Source: Berkiella sp963803015
Lineage (GTDB): Bacteria; Pseudomonadota; Gammaproteobacteria; Berkiellales; Berkiellaceae
Assembly: GCA_963803015.1 (NCBI GenBank)
Contig: CAWDKV010000004.1
Span: forward strand, 372,001-436,000
Direction of reading: 5' to 3'
Length of the DNA stretch: 64,000 nucleotides
Under the pieces are notes generated by a model that saw only the letters and a program-made list of their open reading frames with translations, did not search any database and was not told the origin of the DNA. The stretch's first letter is position 1, and every line of letters starts with the position of its first letter. The translations under genes were made by a program, and so were the position numbers. This document shows, piece by piece, positions 8,279-17,108 of this stretch.

Positions 8279-8755
8279 TTAATAATCATACCAAGGAAAT
8301 AATAACCAAGGGAAAAGATACCAGTCATTGTAGTCATTATAGTAGTAAGGATAATACCCATAGTTTCCATAGCTGTAATACGGGTATGAGCTATAGTTGT
8401 AATACCCCGGGTAATACCGGTGATTATGGTAATATCCTCTATTGTACCCATTTCCTCCGTGATAATACGCGTTATGCGCATAGCCACCATGAGAATATCC
8501 ACTATGATACGCGCTATGTGCTACTGCGTTATGGGCGACTACCCCACCGCGATACCCTGAGAACCCACTATGGTACCCTGAGAACCCGCTATGACCTACA
8601 AACCCACCGTGGACCCCGCCGCCATGAAATCCTCCTCCTCCCCCATGAAATCCCCCACCACTATGGCCGCCGCCATGATTGGCTGATGAAGCATCCAAAG
8701 GAACGAGAAAGACGGTTAGTGCCACTAGCATGAGTGCAGATTTAAGTGTTTTCAC
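8279..8755 (-). CDS. Gly/His/Tyr-rich secreted protein
   Basis: 158 residues. The start is taken as GTG at 8755, because GGGGG lies five bases upstream and it gives a complete signal peptide (KTLKSALMLVALTVFLVPLD, cleavage near DASSA). The mature part is low complexity: GGGHSGGGFHGGGGGFHGG, then FSGYHSGFSGY, then a Tyr-rich half (SSYPYYSYGNYGYYPYYY), closing in WYLFPWLLFPWYDY. It has no cysteines. Such composition suggests a surface or periplasmic, metal-binding or matrix-like protein; the role is unknown. The frame is confirmed by the signal peptide and the ribosome site. Long ORFs on the other strand here come from its biased codons. Confidence 0.7.
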   Translation of the reverse strand: MKTLKSALMLVALTVFLVPLDASSANHGGGHSGGGFHGGGGGFHGGGVHGGFVGHSGFSGYHSGFSGYRGGVVAHNAVAHSAYHSGYSHGGYAHNAYYHGGNGYNRGYYHNHRYYPGYYNYSSYPYYSYGNYGYYPYYYNDYNDWYLFPWLLFPWYDY

Positions 8756-8989
8756 GCTTACCCCCTTATATATATTTCACCTTCTTTCACCTGATGAGAC
8801 TAAGCACAGCGCTAAAAAGTTCAGTTCTATTGTGTAATTGCACTGCTGGGAAAATACCTGACCCTCCCCAACCAACAGCCATGCATGAGTCTTCGAATTA
8901 GCTTTAATGCATTCTTGAACTTCTCAACAGTAGTTGATACCATGCCGCCAAAAGTAGTTATTGAACTTATTAAGAACAAGAGGATTATA

Positions 8990-10237
8990 ATGATTAACGC
9001 CCCAACAAGTGATACAAACGAGCAAGCGGGTCGCGGAGCAGCATTTCGTCAAGCGGCATCAGAGGGAGATATCGCGCAATTAGAAAAGTTATTCTCCCCT
9101 TCTCTTCTTAATGAAGCAGGAAAAACTTCTGGAAAAACCGCGTTACACCGCGCAGCGATGAGCGGAAAAATACATGTTGTGAGATGGTTACTGGGACGGG
9201 GAGCCACAAAAGAAGTGATAGATGCCAAGGGTAAGTCTCCCCTATTTTTAGCACTTGTTTATAATCATATGGACGTAGCGAATGATTTGACTGCTGAGCC
9301 GAAAAAAGCGAGTTATCGATTACCACCGCTCATATTTTTAGCCTCAGAAGTGGCAGGATTCCAAACACAAGCAATTTTAGCCAATTTGCCCTACCTTCAA
9401 TCACTTGGTTATAGAGCATTTGTTCACGATTTTTCACATAACATACCATTAGACGAGCTTCTTCATTATGTGACTGATATGAGTCGGTGTAAAACGCCAG
9501 GATGGGAAAATCATGAATGTAAAAGGCGCATTTTTGAAGCTCTTAAAAAGAGTCCCTGGCTAACTCCTTATGGGACGGCATCAGCCTTTATGCCTACCTT
9601 GCATCACATGATACCTACTTCTGAAACATTGTTACGTGATGAATTACACTTAGGCAAAAAAATCGTGACTCTCGCTGAGCAATACGATGGTGGTGTTATC
9701 TGTTTTCTAGGTTTTGGTGAACACCCAACATTATTAGCATCACTCAATACATTACTAAAAGAAAAAACTAAACAGTTTATTTTTTACTCAGAATTTTCAC
9801 TTGCTGCCTTAATGCAAAATTTAAACATAGCAACCTTTTATAATGGAAACTGTAATCTTCATTTCTTGAAAAGAGAAAATCTAGAGACTTCCTTTAAAAA
9901 CCCTATTCTAAAACATTTTTCATATGATGAAAGAGAAAGATACTATGATAAAAGCGTGTCATCTAGTGCTGTTTTAACAAAATTGAAGTCTGTATTTTCT
10001 GATTTTGAAGAATTACATAATGCACTGGAACCTTGCTTTGATGCGGTCTTACCTGTAAGAGATATCGCTGATTTTCAACAGAAAGCAGCTCTTTTCAGTG
10101 CTGAGAATATCAAACCACTATTTTGTCTTAGTAAAAGCTTTTCCGACTCCTCACAAGCAGGTAAATTAAGTTTGACCTTAGAAAATGTTGAATCGCCTGA
10201 GAATAGAAGAAAAATCCTTGAAGGAAGGTTTAACTAA
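8990..10237 (+). CDS. Ankyrin-repeat protein with large C-terminal domain
   Basis: The start is placed at the ATG 8990 (MINAPTSD) because AAGAGG precedes it at proper spacing; the open frame extends upstream to an ATG at 8885 that has no ribosome site. The product is 415 residues. Residues about 15-110 are two to three ankyrin repeats (AAFRQAASEGDIAQLEKLF, KTALHRAAMSGKIHVVRWLL, KSPLFLALVYNHMDVANDL). The rest is a globular alpha/beta region (GGVICFLGFGEHPTLLASL, TKQFIFYSEFSLAALMQNL) that I cannot assign. There is no signal peptide. It is a probable host-targeted ankyrin protein, by analogy with Legionella/Coxiella Ank effectors (inference). Confidence 0.8.
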   Translation: MINAPTSDTNEQAGRGAAFRQAASEGDIAQLEKLFSPSLLNEAGKTSGKTALHRAAMSGKIHVVRWLLGRGATKEVIDAKGKSPLFLALVYNHMDVANDLTAEPKKASYRLPPLIFLASEVAGFQTQAILANLPYLQSLGYRAFVHDFSHNIPLDELLHYVTDMSRCKTPGWENHECKRRIFEALKKSPWLTPYGTASAFMPTLHHMIPTSETLLRDELHLGKKIVTLAEQYDGGVICFLGFGEHPTLLASLNTLLKEKTKQFIFYSEFSLAALMQNLNIATFYNGNCNLHFLKRENLETSFKNPILKHFSYDERERYYDKSVSSSAVLTKLKSVFSDFEELHNALEPCFDAVLPVRDIADFQQKAALFSAENIKPLFCLSKSFSDSSQAGKLSLTLENVESPENRRKILEGRFN

Positions 10238-10281
10238 ACCATTTCATTGGAGTCGTCTTGCGAGGCTGGACGGCTCTAGAC

Positions 10282-10306
10282 AAGGGGATTCTAGAGAAAT
10301 CCCCTT
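10282..10306. terminator. Hairpin between convergent genes
   Basis: AAGGGGATT (10282-10290) and AATCCCCTT (10298-10306) form a 9-bp stem with a 7-base loop between the ankyrin gene and the end of dapB. The T-tracts are poor on both sides, so it is a weak or bidirectional terminator. Confidence 0.45.
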
Positions 10307-10310
10307 ATTC

Positions 10311-11090
10311 TCACTGAAATCCTAATACATCTTGCATCGAGTAAAGACCATTCTTTTGCTCTGCTAACCATTTGGCCGCACGTAAAGCGCCTAATGCAAA
10401 AATCTGACGATTAGATGCGCGATGGGTAATTTCAATCCTTTCGCCTTCTAAACCAAACATCACCGTATGTTCACCCACAATATCGCCTGCCCGAATGGTG
10501 GAAAAACCAATTTCCTTATCCTGGCGTGGCCCTTGGCCTCGTCTATCAAAAGTAGCGACTTTGGAGAGATCTCTTTCAAGGGTATCTGTAATGGCGCGCG
10601 CCATCTGCAAAGCTGTACCTGAAGGTGCATCGGCTTTATGCCTATGATGTGCTTCAACAATTTCAATATCCGCCTCATCCCCTATCGCTTTGGCGGCTTG
10701 CTTTAATAGATTAACCATGACATTGACGCCAATACTGGTGTTTGGCGCTAAAACGATAGCCAATTGCTGACTTGCTTCTTGAATTTGCTTTTTCTCTTGC
10801 TCACTTATCCCTGTGGTCCCTATGATCAGTTTTTTGTTAAAAGCAAGACATTGCTGCACATGATGGAGGCTTGCAAGAGGCGTTGTAAAATCAATTAGAA
10901 CATCAAAATCAGACATCACGGATTCTAAGGAAGCAACTGCTTTGATACCCTTGGCAATTTCTAGACCAATGTCTTCACTTTGAGGGGACACCGTGCCTGC
11001 CGTGAAGACAAGTTGTTTATCTTTTTGTAGTGCTTCAATTAACGCTTGCCCCATCCGTCCTTGGCATCCTGCAATTGCAACTCTGATCAT
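10311..11090 (-). CDS. dapB: 4-hydroxy-tetrahydrodipicolinate reductase
   Basis: 259 residues, the usual DapB length. It reduces 4-hydroxy-tetrahydrodipicolinate with NAD(P)H in the cytosolic diaminopimelate/lysine pathway, feeding peptidoglycan. The N-terminal Rossmann motif is GCQGRMG (residues 8-14). The family signature EAHHRHKADAPSGTA, with the catalytic His and Lys, is at about 150-165, and FDRRGQGPR follows. It is the last gene of the run hrcA-grpE-dnaK-dnaJ-dapB, 20 bases after dnaJ, so it is probably co-transcribed with the chaperones. Confidence 0.97.
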   Translation of the reverse strand: MIRVAIAGCQGRMGQALIEALQKDKQLVFTAGTVSPQSEDIGLEIAKGIKAVASLESVMSDFDVLIDFTTPLASLHHVQQCLAFNKKLIIGTTGISEQEKKQIQEASQQLAIVLAPNTSIGVNVMVNLLKQAAKAIGDEADIEIVEAHHRHKADAPSGTALQMARAITDTLERDLSKVATFDRRGQGPRQDKEIGFSTIRAGDIVGEHTVMFGLEGERIEITHRASNRQIFALGALRAAKWLAEQKNGLYSMQDVLGFQ

Positions 11091-11110
11091 CCCCTTTTCC
11101 CTTAGCTTAT

Positions 11111-12229
11111 TTAGAATTTCATGTGTTCAAGAAATGTTTTGACCCGTGTAAACCAATTACTGACCCGGGGACTATTTTTCTCATCGGTTTCTTTTGCAAA
11201 TTCTTGTAACAGTTCTTTTTGCTTGCGACTTAAATCGACAGGTGTCTCCACCATTACACGGCACATTAAATCTCCTGGTCGATTACCTCTGACCGAGGTT
11301 ACCCCTTTACCTGGGATTTTAAAGATTTTACCTGTTTGCGTTTCAGAAGGGATCCGCAATTTAACCCGACCACTTAAAGTGGGCACTTCCAATTCTCCCC
11401 CTAAAGCGGCAGTCACAAAACTAATAGGAACTTCACAATAAAGATTTTCTGCTTCGCGGTGGAAAATAGGGTGTTCACGAAGATGCACTTCTACATACAA
11501 ATCCCCCGCAATCCCTCCGTGCGGTGCGGCTTCACCTTCACCATTTAAACGAATGCGATCTCCGTTATCCACACCCGGTGGAATTTTGACATGTAGTTTT
11601 TTCTCTTCTTGAATACGTCCTTGTCCCCGACAAGGCCGGCAGGGATCGGTAATGATATGACCTTCCCCATGACAGCTCGGACAAGTTTGTTGTAAGGAAA
11701 AAAATCCCTGCTGCATGCGAATTTGTCCCTGACCATGGCACCTATCACAGGTTTTTGGTTTACTACCAGGACTCGCTCCTGAACCATGGCAGGTTTTACA
11801 AGCTGCATAAGTCGGTACTTTGATTGTAACATTGCTACCATGTACCGCTTCTTCTAAAGATAACTCTAAGTTATAACGCAGGTCAGAGCCACGAGCAGGA
11901 CCGCGGCTTCGCCCGCCGCCTGCTGCTGCACCAAAAATATCTGAGAAGATATCGCTAAACATGTCGCCAAAGCCACCTGCTCCGCCTGGATGTCCATGTG
12001 AGGGATCAACCCCGGCATGACCATATTGATCATAAGCCCGACGCTTTTGCGCATCAGACAACACCTCATAGGCCGCACTAGCGGCTTTAAATTTTTCTTC
12101 CGCGCCTTTATCCCCTTTGGTGCGATCAGGGTGATATTTCATTGCCAAGCGTCGATAAGCTTTTTTTATATCAGCATCACTCGCCGTGCGCGCTACCCCA
12201 AGGGTTTCATAGTAGTCTTGCTTTGACAT
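11111..12229 (-). CDS. dnaJ: Chaperone protein DnaJ (Hsp40)
   Basis: 372 residues. The J domain at 1-70 has the HPD tripeptide (KYHPDRT), followed by a Gly/Phe-rich linker (GGFGDMF, IFGAAAGGG). Four zinc-finger repeats follow: CKTCHGSG, CDRCHGQG, CPSCHGEG, CRPCRGQG. The C-terminal substrate-binding domains are complete. It stimulates DnaK ATPase and delivers clients in the cytosol. It lies 12 bases after dnaK in the same operon. The gene is full length with no missing residues. Confidence 0.98.
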   Translation of the reverse strand: MSKQDYYETLGVARTASDADIKKAYRRLAMKYHPDRTKGDKGAEEKFKAASAAYEVLSDAQKRRAYDQYGHAGVDPSHGHPGGAGGFGDMFSDIFSDIFGAAAGGGRSRGPARGSDLRYNLELSLEEAVHGSNVTIKVPTYAACKTCHGSGASPGSKPKTCDRCHGQGQIRMQQGFFSLQQTCPSCHGEGHIITDPCRPCRGQGRIQEEKKLHVKIPPGVDNGDRIRLNGEGEAAPHGGIAGDLYVEVHLREHPIFHREAENLYCEVPISFVTAALGGELEVPTLSGRVKLRIPSETQTGKIFKIPGKGVTSVRGNRPGDLMCRVMVETPVDLSRKQKELLQEFAKETDEKNSPRVSNWFTRVKTFLEHMKF

Positions 12230-12241
12230 GTTTTCTTTCGC

Positions 12242-14173
12242 TTACTTCTTCTCGTCCTTCACTTCCTCAAATTCAGCATCAACCACTTCCTCTGGTTTAC
12301 CTTCAGCTGTACCATGCTCACTCCCTCCAGTCGGACCTTGACCTTGGCCTTGTTGTCCGCCATATAAGCGCTCTGCCATTTTCGCTGAAGCTTCAGACAA
12401 AGCTTCTGATTTAGTGTCGATGACCTTCTTATCATTTCCTTTCAATGCGCTTTTGAGATCAGACATCGCCGATTCAATGCGCGCTCTTTCTGCAGGTTCA
12501 ACTTTCTCGCCCAACTCTTTGAGTGATTTTTCACAAGCATGAATCAAACTATCAGCATGATTTTTCGCAGAAGCAAGCTCTTGGAATTGCCTGTCTTCTT
12601 CTTCATGCGCTTTGGCATCTTGTACCATTTTTTCTACTTCAGCATCATTTAACCCACTGGAAGCTTTCACCACCATGGATTGCTCTTTACCTGTTGCTTT
12701 ATCTTTAGCAGAAACATGTAAGATACCATTGGCATCGATATCAAAAGTCACTTCAATCTGTGGCATGCCACGTGGAGAGGGTGGGATATTGGTCAAATCA
12801 AACTGCCCTAAGAATTTATTCGCTGCCGCTTGTTCACGCTCCCCTTGGAAAATCCGAACAGTAACCGCGGTTTGATGATCTTCTGCCGTCGAAAAGATCT
12901 GGCTTTTCTTGGTTGGGATAGTGGTATTTTTCTCAATCAATTTTGTCATCACGCCACCCATGGTTTCTAGACCTAAGGAAAGCGGTGTCACGTCCAATAA
13001 AAGAATATCTTTGACTTCACCAGAAAGCACGGCGCCTTGAATAGCAGCACCGACAGCAACGGCTTCATCTGGGTTCACATCTTTACGTGGTTGTTGACCA
13101 AAGAAAGACTCGACTTCAGCTTGCACTCTTGGCATTCTGGTTTGTCCACCTACCAAAATCACTGAATTAATTTCTTTGGCAGATTTTCCTGCATCTTTCA
13201 AAGCAAGACGGCAGGGTTCTAGTGTTCGCTTCACCAGATCATCGACTAATGATTCAAATTTTGCACGGGTCAAGCGAATATTTATATGCTTAGGACCCGA
13301 AGCATCTGCCGTGATATAAGGTAAATTGATATCGGTTTGTTCGCGTGAAGAAAGCTCAATTTTAGCCTTTTCTGCTGCTTCTTTTAAACGTTGTAGGGCT
13401 AAGTGATCTTTTTTCAAATCAACTCCGGTATCTTTCTTAAACTCTTCAACTAAGTAGTTAATAATTTTGTCATCGAAATCTTCACCACCAAGGAGCGTAT
13501 CTCCATTCGTGGCTAACACTTCAAATTGTTGTTCTCCATCAATATCTGCAATTTCAATAATCGAAATATCAAAGGTACCGCCCCCTAAGTCATAGACTGC
13601 AACAATGGTATCACCCGATTTCTTATCCATACCAAAAGCCAATGCAGCAGCGGTGGGCTCATTGATAATCCGTTTTACATCCAATCCTGCAATTTTACCT
13701 GCATCTTTGGTAGCTTGACGTTGTGAATCGTTAAAATAAGCAGGAACAGTGATAACCGCTTCTGTCACTTCATGACCTAAATAATCTTCGGCCGTTTTCT
13801 TCATTTTTCCTAAAACGAGCGCAGAGATTTGTTGAGGCGCTATTTTTTCGCCATCTCGGCCTTGTACCCAAGCATCACCATTGTCGGCGCGCACGATATC
13901 ATAAGCAATATGCGAATCACGAATACGAGGATCGTCAAATTTACGACCGATTAAGCGCTTAATTGCATTAAAAGTGAATTTGGAATTGGTCACAGCTTGA
14001 CGCTTTGCGGTTTGGCCGACCAAGCGCTCACCATCTTCTGTAAAGGCAACGATAGAAGGCGTTGTTCTATCTCCTTCGCTGTTTTCAATGACTCGCGGTT
14101 TGCCATTCTCCATGATAGCGACACACGAGTTTGTTGTCCCAAGATCGATACCAATTACTACATTCTTTGCCAT
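12242..14173 (-). CDS. dnaK: Molecular chaperone DnaK (Hsp70)
   Basis: The start is the ATG at 14173 (MAKNVVIGIDLGTTNSC), with GGAG nine bases upstream; a TTG at 14188 would add five unsupported residues. The product is 643 residues. The ATPase domain has GIDLGTTNS, YDLGGGTFDISI and the VGGQTRMPRVQ signature. The substrate domain starts after DVTPLSLGLET, and the acidic tail ends EEVKDEKK. It is an ATP-driven cytosolic folding machine working with DnaJ and GrpE from the same operon. The 77-base gap to grpE contains a short palindrome (TACTCT/AGAGTA, 14213-14227) of unknown use. Confidence 0.99.
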   Translation of the reverse strand: MAKNVVIGIDLGTTNSCVAIMENGKPRVIENSEGDRTTPSIVAFTEDGERLVGQTAKRQAVTNSKFTFNAIKRLIGRKFDDPRIRDSHIAYDIVRADNGDAWVQGRDGEKIAPQQISALVLGKMKKTAEDYLGHEVTEAVITVPAYFNDSQRQATKDAGKIAGLDVKRIINEPTAAALAFGMDKKSGDTIVAVYDLGGGTFDISIIEIADIDGEQQFEVLATNGDTLLGGEDFDDKIINYLVEEFKKDTGVDLKKDHLALQRLKEAAEKAKIELSSREQTDINLPYITADASGPKHINIRLTRAKFESLVDDLVKRTLEPCRLALKDAGKSAKEINSVILVGGQTRMPRVQAEVESFFGQQPRKDVNPDEAVAVGAAIQGAVLSGEVKDILLLDVTPLSLGLETMGGVMTKLIEKNTTIPTKKSQIFSTAEDHQTAVTVRIFQGEREQAAANKFLGQFDLTNIPPSPRGMPQIEVTFDIDANGILHVSAKDKATGKEQSMVVKASSGLNDAEVEKMVQDAKAHEEEDRQFQELASAKNHADSLIHACEKSLKELGEKVEPAERARIESAMSDLKSALKGNDKKVIDTKSEALSEASAKMAERLYGGQQGQGQGPTGGSEHGTAEGKPEEVVDAEFEEVKDEKK

Positions 14174-14250
14174 GGTGTATTTCTCCAATTAAATCTAAAA
14201 GCGAATATTTAATACTCTTACAGAGTAATATGGGGGCATTTTTCTCGTTT

Positions 14251-14880
14251 TCAAGCCTTAGCCGAAACAACCGCCCTTGCGGGTCGTAATAGCCTTTCAT
14301 GCAGCATATAGCCTTTTTGCACAACCATAACGATACGATTAGGTTCAAATTCATCGGTTTGTTGCACAGAGATTGCTTCATGAAATGCAGGATCGAAGGC
14401 TTCTCCTACTTCAGGATTTATCGGTTTAATACCATGCTTTTCCAATACTTGCATCAACACGGTTTGGGTTAAGAGCATGCCCTCCACGAGATCTTTCACC
14501 GTGGCTTGTTCTTTTTGAGCATACGTTAAACCTTGATCAATACTGTCTAACACTTGTACCAATTCTTGAGCAAAATTAGTCACAGCAAATTTACGGGTAT
14601 TTTCTATCTCACGCTGCATTCTGGTCTGCAAATTTTGCATATCCGCTTCTTTGCGTAATAACCTTTCCCAATTGGCATTGGCTTTTTCTTGCGCCTCAGC
14701 GAGCGCTTTATTTAAAGTGTCTACTTGAAAATGTAATTCTTTAATATCTTCTGGTGAAGGTAATAATTGATCATCACTTACCTCTCCTGCATCAGCGGTA
14801 CCAAAACTTTGATCAAAACGTGTAGGGGGCACATTTTCGTCTTTCTCATTTTCTTCGGAATGATGTTTCTTCCCAGTCAT
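14251..14880 (-). CDS. grpE: Nucleotide exchange factor GrpE
   Basis: The ATG at 14880 (MTGKKHHSEE) has AGAGG six bases upstream and is preferred to longer starts. 209 residues. A charged disordered N-terminus is followed by a coiled-coil helix at about 45-100 (EDIKELHFQVDTLNKALAEA) and the GrpE C-terminal beta domain with AFDPAFHEAIS and VMVVQKGYMLHERLLRPARA. It releases ADP from DnaK. It lies between hrcA and dnaK. Confidence 0.97.
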   Translation of the reverse strand: MTGKKHHSEENEKDENVPPTRFDQSFGTADAGEVSDDQLLPSPEDIKELHFQVDTLNKALAEAQEKANANWERLLRKEADMQNLQTRMQREIENTRKFAVTNFAQELVQVLDSIDQGLTYAQKEQATVKDLVEGMLLTQTVLMQVLEKHGIKPINPEVGEAFDPAFHEAISVQQTDEFEPNRIVMVVQKGYMLHERLLRPARAVVSAKA

Positions 14881-14964
14881 TACTAACCTCTTTAATATAT
14901 ATAGCAAGTTAACTCATAAGTTATGTTAATAGTGAGATGCTCACAGTACAAACCAATATGGGGA

Positions 14965-15990
14965 TTATTTCTCAAAATTCAAGAGTGTCCCAAGTAATTT
15001 AGCTGTTAACTCAACAGTGGGGATAACTTTATCGTATCGCATACGCCTTGGTCCAATTACCCCTAAAACACCTACTTGTTCACCATCAACCCGATAGCGT
15101 GAAGTGATAACGCTATATTCTCTAAAAGCATCATACCCAGATTCTTCACCGATAAACATTTGCACCCCATCACTTTGCAAGCATTTGTCTAAAAGATGCA
15201 AGATACTCTGTTTCTGGGTAAAGGCTTCAAAAACCCCTTGCAGTTGTTGGACTGAGGCATTTGGGTTATCAAATAAATTTTGCTGCCCGGCTAAAACGTA
15301 GTCTTTTTCTACTTGTTCAGGAACCAGTACTTTGCTGGCAACATCGATAACTGCTTTCATTAAGCTATCGACTTGCCTCCTATCTCGATTGAGCAGTTCT
15401 AGCATTTCTTTGCGCACTAAAACGAGATCTTTCCCAGCAAAATGCTGATTTAAAAAATTACCTGCTTGAGTTAATTCGCTAGCTGTGTACTGTTGCTCTG
15501 TGACGATAATACGGTTTTCCACTTCTCGTTCATTGAGCACCAAAATGACTAACACACGGTTATCAGATAAAGATAAAAACTCAACATGACGCAATAATTG
15601 CTGTTGATGGCAAGGCAAGGTCACTATCCCGACTAAATGCGTTAATTCTGATAATACTGCAGAAGCCTTGGCGATAAGATGCTTTGTAGGCTCGCGACAC
15701 TCTAATTTTGCTTCCATTTTCTTTACCTCAGCCTCATCTAAAGGGTGCACTGAGAGTAAACTATCGACGAAAAAGCGGATCCCACGGGTCGTTGGTATTC
15801 TGCCGGAAGAAGTGTGGGGAGAGGCGATATAACCTTTCTCTTCCAAATCCCCTAATACTTTGCGCACAGTTGCAGGACTCAAAGAAGGAAAAGCCTCTGA
15901 GACTAAGGTCTTGGAGCCTACGGGTTCACCATCGCGAATATAGAGCTCGATCAAGTGTTTTAAAAGTATTTGTCCGCGTTCTGATATCAT
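14965..15990 (-). CDS. hrcA: Heat-inducible transcription repressor HrcA
   Basis: The ATG at 15990 gives 341 residues; an upstream TTG at 16002 is possible, and neither has a clear ribosome site. The N-terminal winged helix (RGQILLKHLIELYIRDGEPV, then SPATVRKVLGDLEEKGYI, then SSGRIPTTRGIRFFVD) is diagnostic. The remainder is the HrcA GAF-like domain, ending VIPTVELTAKLLGTLL. It normally represses chaperone operons through CIRCE sites and is itself folded by GroE. It heads the dnaK operon, but I found no CIRCE palindrome upstream of hrcA, grpE or dnaK, so its target is probably elsewhere (for example groESL). Confidence 0.96.
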   Translation of the reverse strand: MISERGQILLKHLIELYIRDGEPVGSKTLVSEAFPSLSPATVRKVLGDLEEKGYIASPHTSSGRIPTTRGIRFFVDSLLSVHPLDEAEVKKMEAKLECREPTKHLIAKASAVLSELTHLVGIVTLPCHQQQLLRHVEFLSLSDNRVLVILVLNEREVENRIIVTEQQYTASELTQAGNFLNQHFAGKDLVLVRKEMLELLNRDRRQVDSLMKAVIDVASKVLVPEQVEKDYVLAGQQNLFDNPNASVQQLQGVFEAFTQKQSILHLLDKCLQSDGVQMFIGEESGYDAFREYSVITSRYRVDGEQVGVLGVIGPRRMRYDKVIPTVELTAKLLGTLLNFEK

Positions 15991-16226
15991 TATTTTATTC
16001 AAATTGACTTATTTGGCCACAAAAGCCATCCAGCTTACCACGTTTTTATTCACAATTCGCCCTAGTATATCGGATCTGCTCAAAAAAATGGCAGAGTCTT
16101 TTAATCGGTGTATATCCAGCGGCAGAGCGCGCTGGTTTGTGTTCAATCTCTTAAAGGTGTATTTTACCTGTAAAACGAGGAGCTAAAGTTTAGTTTAGGT
16201 TAGTAAGCAAGAGGGAATAGTGTAGC

Positions 16227-17093
16227 GTGCGTTTTTCAAAAATAGGCATCCTAGGTAAATATACCAATCCAGAAGTCAAAAGTACCATCTCCTCTTTAGT
16301 GAAATTTTTACAATCTCAAGGGCTAGACGTTATTGTTGAGCAAAACTGTGCAGAGTCCCTTGCTGACTTGACTCTCCATTCCGCCAAACAAAGTGATCTT
16401 GGTACCCTCTGTGATTTAGCAATAGTTGTCGGTGGTGATGGCAGCTTTCTCGATGCTGCACGCGCCTTAGTGGAGCATGATGTTCCCATGATTGGGGTCA
16501 ACCGGGGTCGTCGTGGCTTTCTCACGGATATTTCGCCACAGGCCTTAACTATCGATCTCATGCCCATTCTAGTGGGACAATTTCAAGAAGAACACCGTTT
16601 CTTATTAGAGATGCGCCTCCTGCGCCAAGAAAAAGAAGTCGCAGTGGGAATAGCCTTAAACGATGTTGTGATCTATTCTGGCGACATTGCCAAAATGATT
16701 GAATTTGAAGTATTAATCGACAATCAATTTGTTTACCGTCAGCGATCCGATGGTTTAATCACCTCAACTCCCACAGGCTCTACTGCTTATGCCCTTGCCG
16801 GCGGCGGTCCCATTTTGCATCCTCAACTCAATGCTATTGTCTTAGTACCCATGCACCCTCCCATTTTGAGCTCGCGACCGATTGTAGTAACAGCTGATGC
16901 CCAAATTGAGGTTCACCTTATGCCCATTAATTTATTTAACCCGCGCTTGAGCTGTGATGGTCAAGTGCATTTTGATACCAGACCAGGAGATCGCATCCTT
17001 ATCCAACGCAAAGCCAAGCCCTTGCGTCTTCTTCACCCTACAGACTACGATTATTATCATACCTTAAGAACTAAACTTGGCTGGACAGCTTAA
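16227..17093 (+). CDS. nadK: NAD kinase
   Basis: 288 residues from a GTG at 16227; AAGAGGG lies about 11 bases upstream. It phosphorylates NAD to NADP with ATP in the cytosol. Visible motifs are GGDGSFLDAAR (69-79, nucleotide-binding GGDG), NDVVIYSGDIAKMIEFEV, and SDGLITSTPTGSTAYALAGG, the conserved NAD-binding block. It is divergent from hrcA and 15 bases ahead of recN, an arrangement common in gammaproteobacteria. Confidence 0.96.
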   Translation: MRFSKIGILGKYTNPEVKSTISSLVKFLQSQGLDVIVEQNCAESLADLTLHSAKQSDLGTLCDLAIVVGGDGSFLDAARALVEHDVPMIGVNRGRRGFLTDISPQALTIDLMPILVGQFQEEHRFLLEMRLLRQEKEVAVGIALNDVVIYSGDIAKMIEFEVLIDNQFVYRQRSDGLITSTPTGSTAYALAGGGPILHPQLNAIVLVPMHPPILSSRPIVVTADAQIEVHLMPINLFNPRLSCDGQVHFDTRPGDRILIQRKAKPLRLLHPTDYDYYHTLRTKLGWTA

Positions 17094-17108
17094 GAGTAAA
17101 CTAGAGAG

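Noticed and set aside
8386..8733. Plus-strand ORF antisense to the Gly/His/Tyr-rich gene
   Set aside because: His/Arg/Tyr-rich noise caused by codon bias of the opposite gene, which has a signal peptide and ribosome site.
14189..16226. CIRCE operator for HrcA
   Set aside because: No TTAGCACTC-N9-GAGTGCTAA-like palindrome upstream of hrcA, grpE or dnaK; the palindrome at 14213-14227 has the wrong sequence and spacing.
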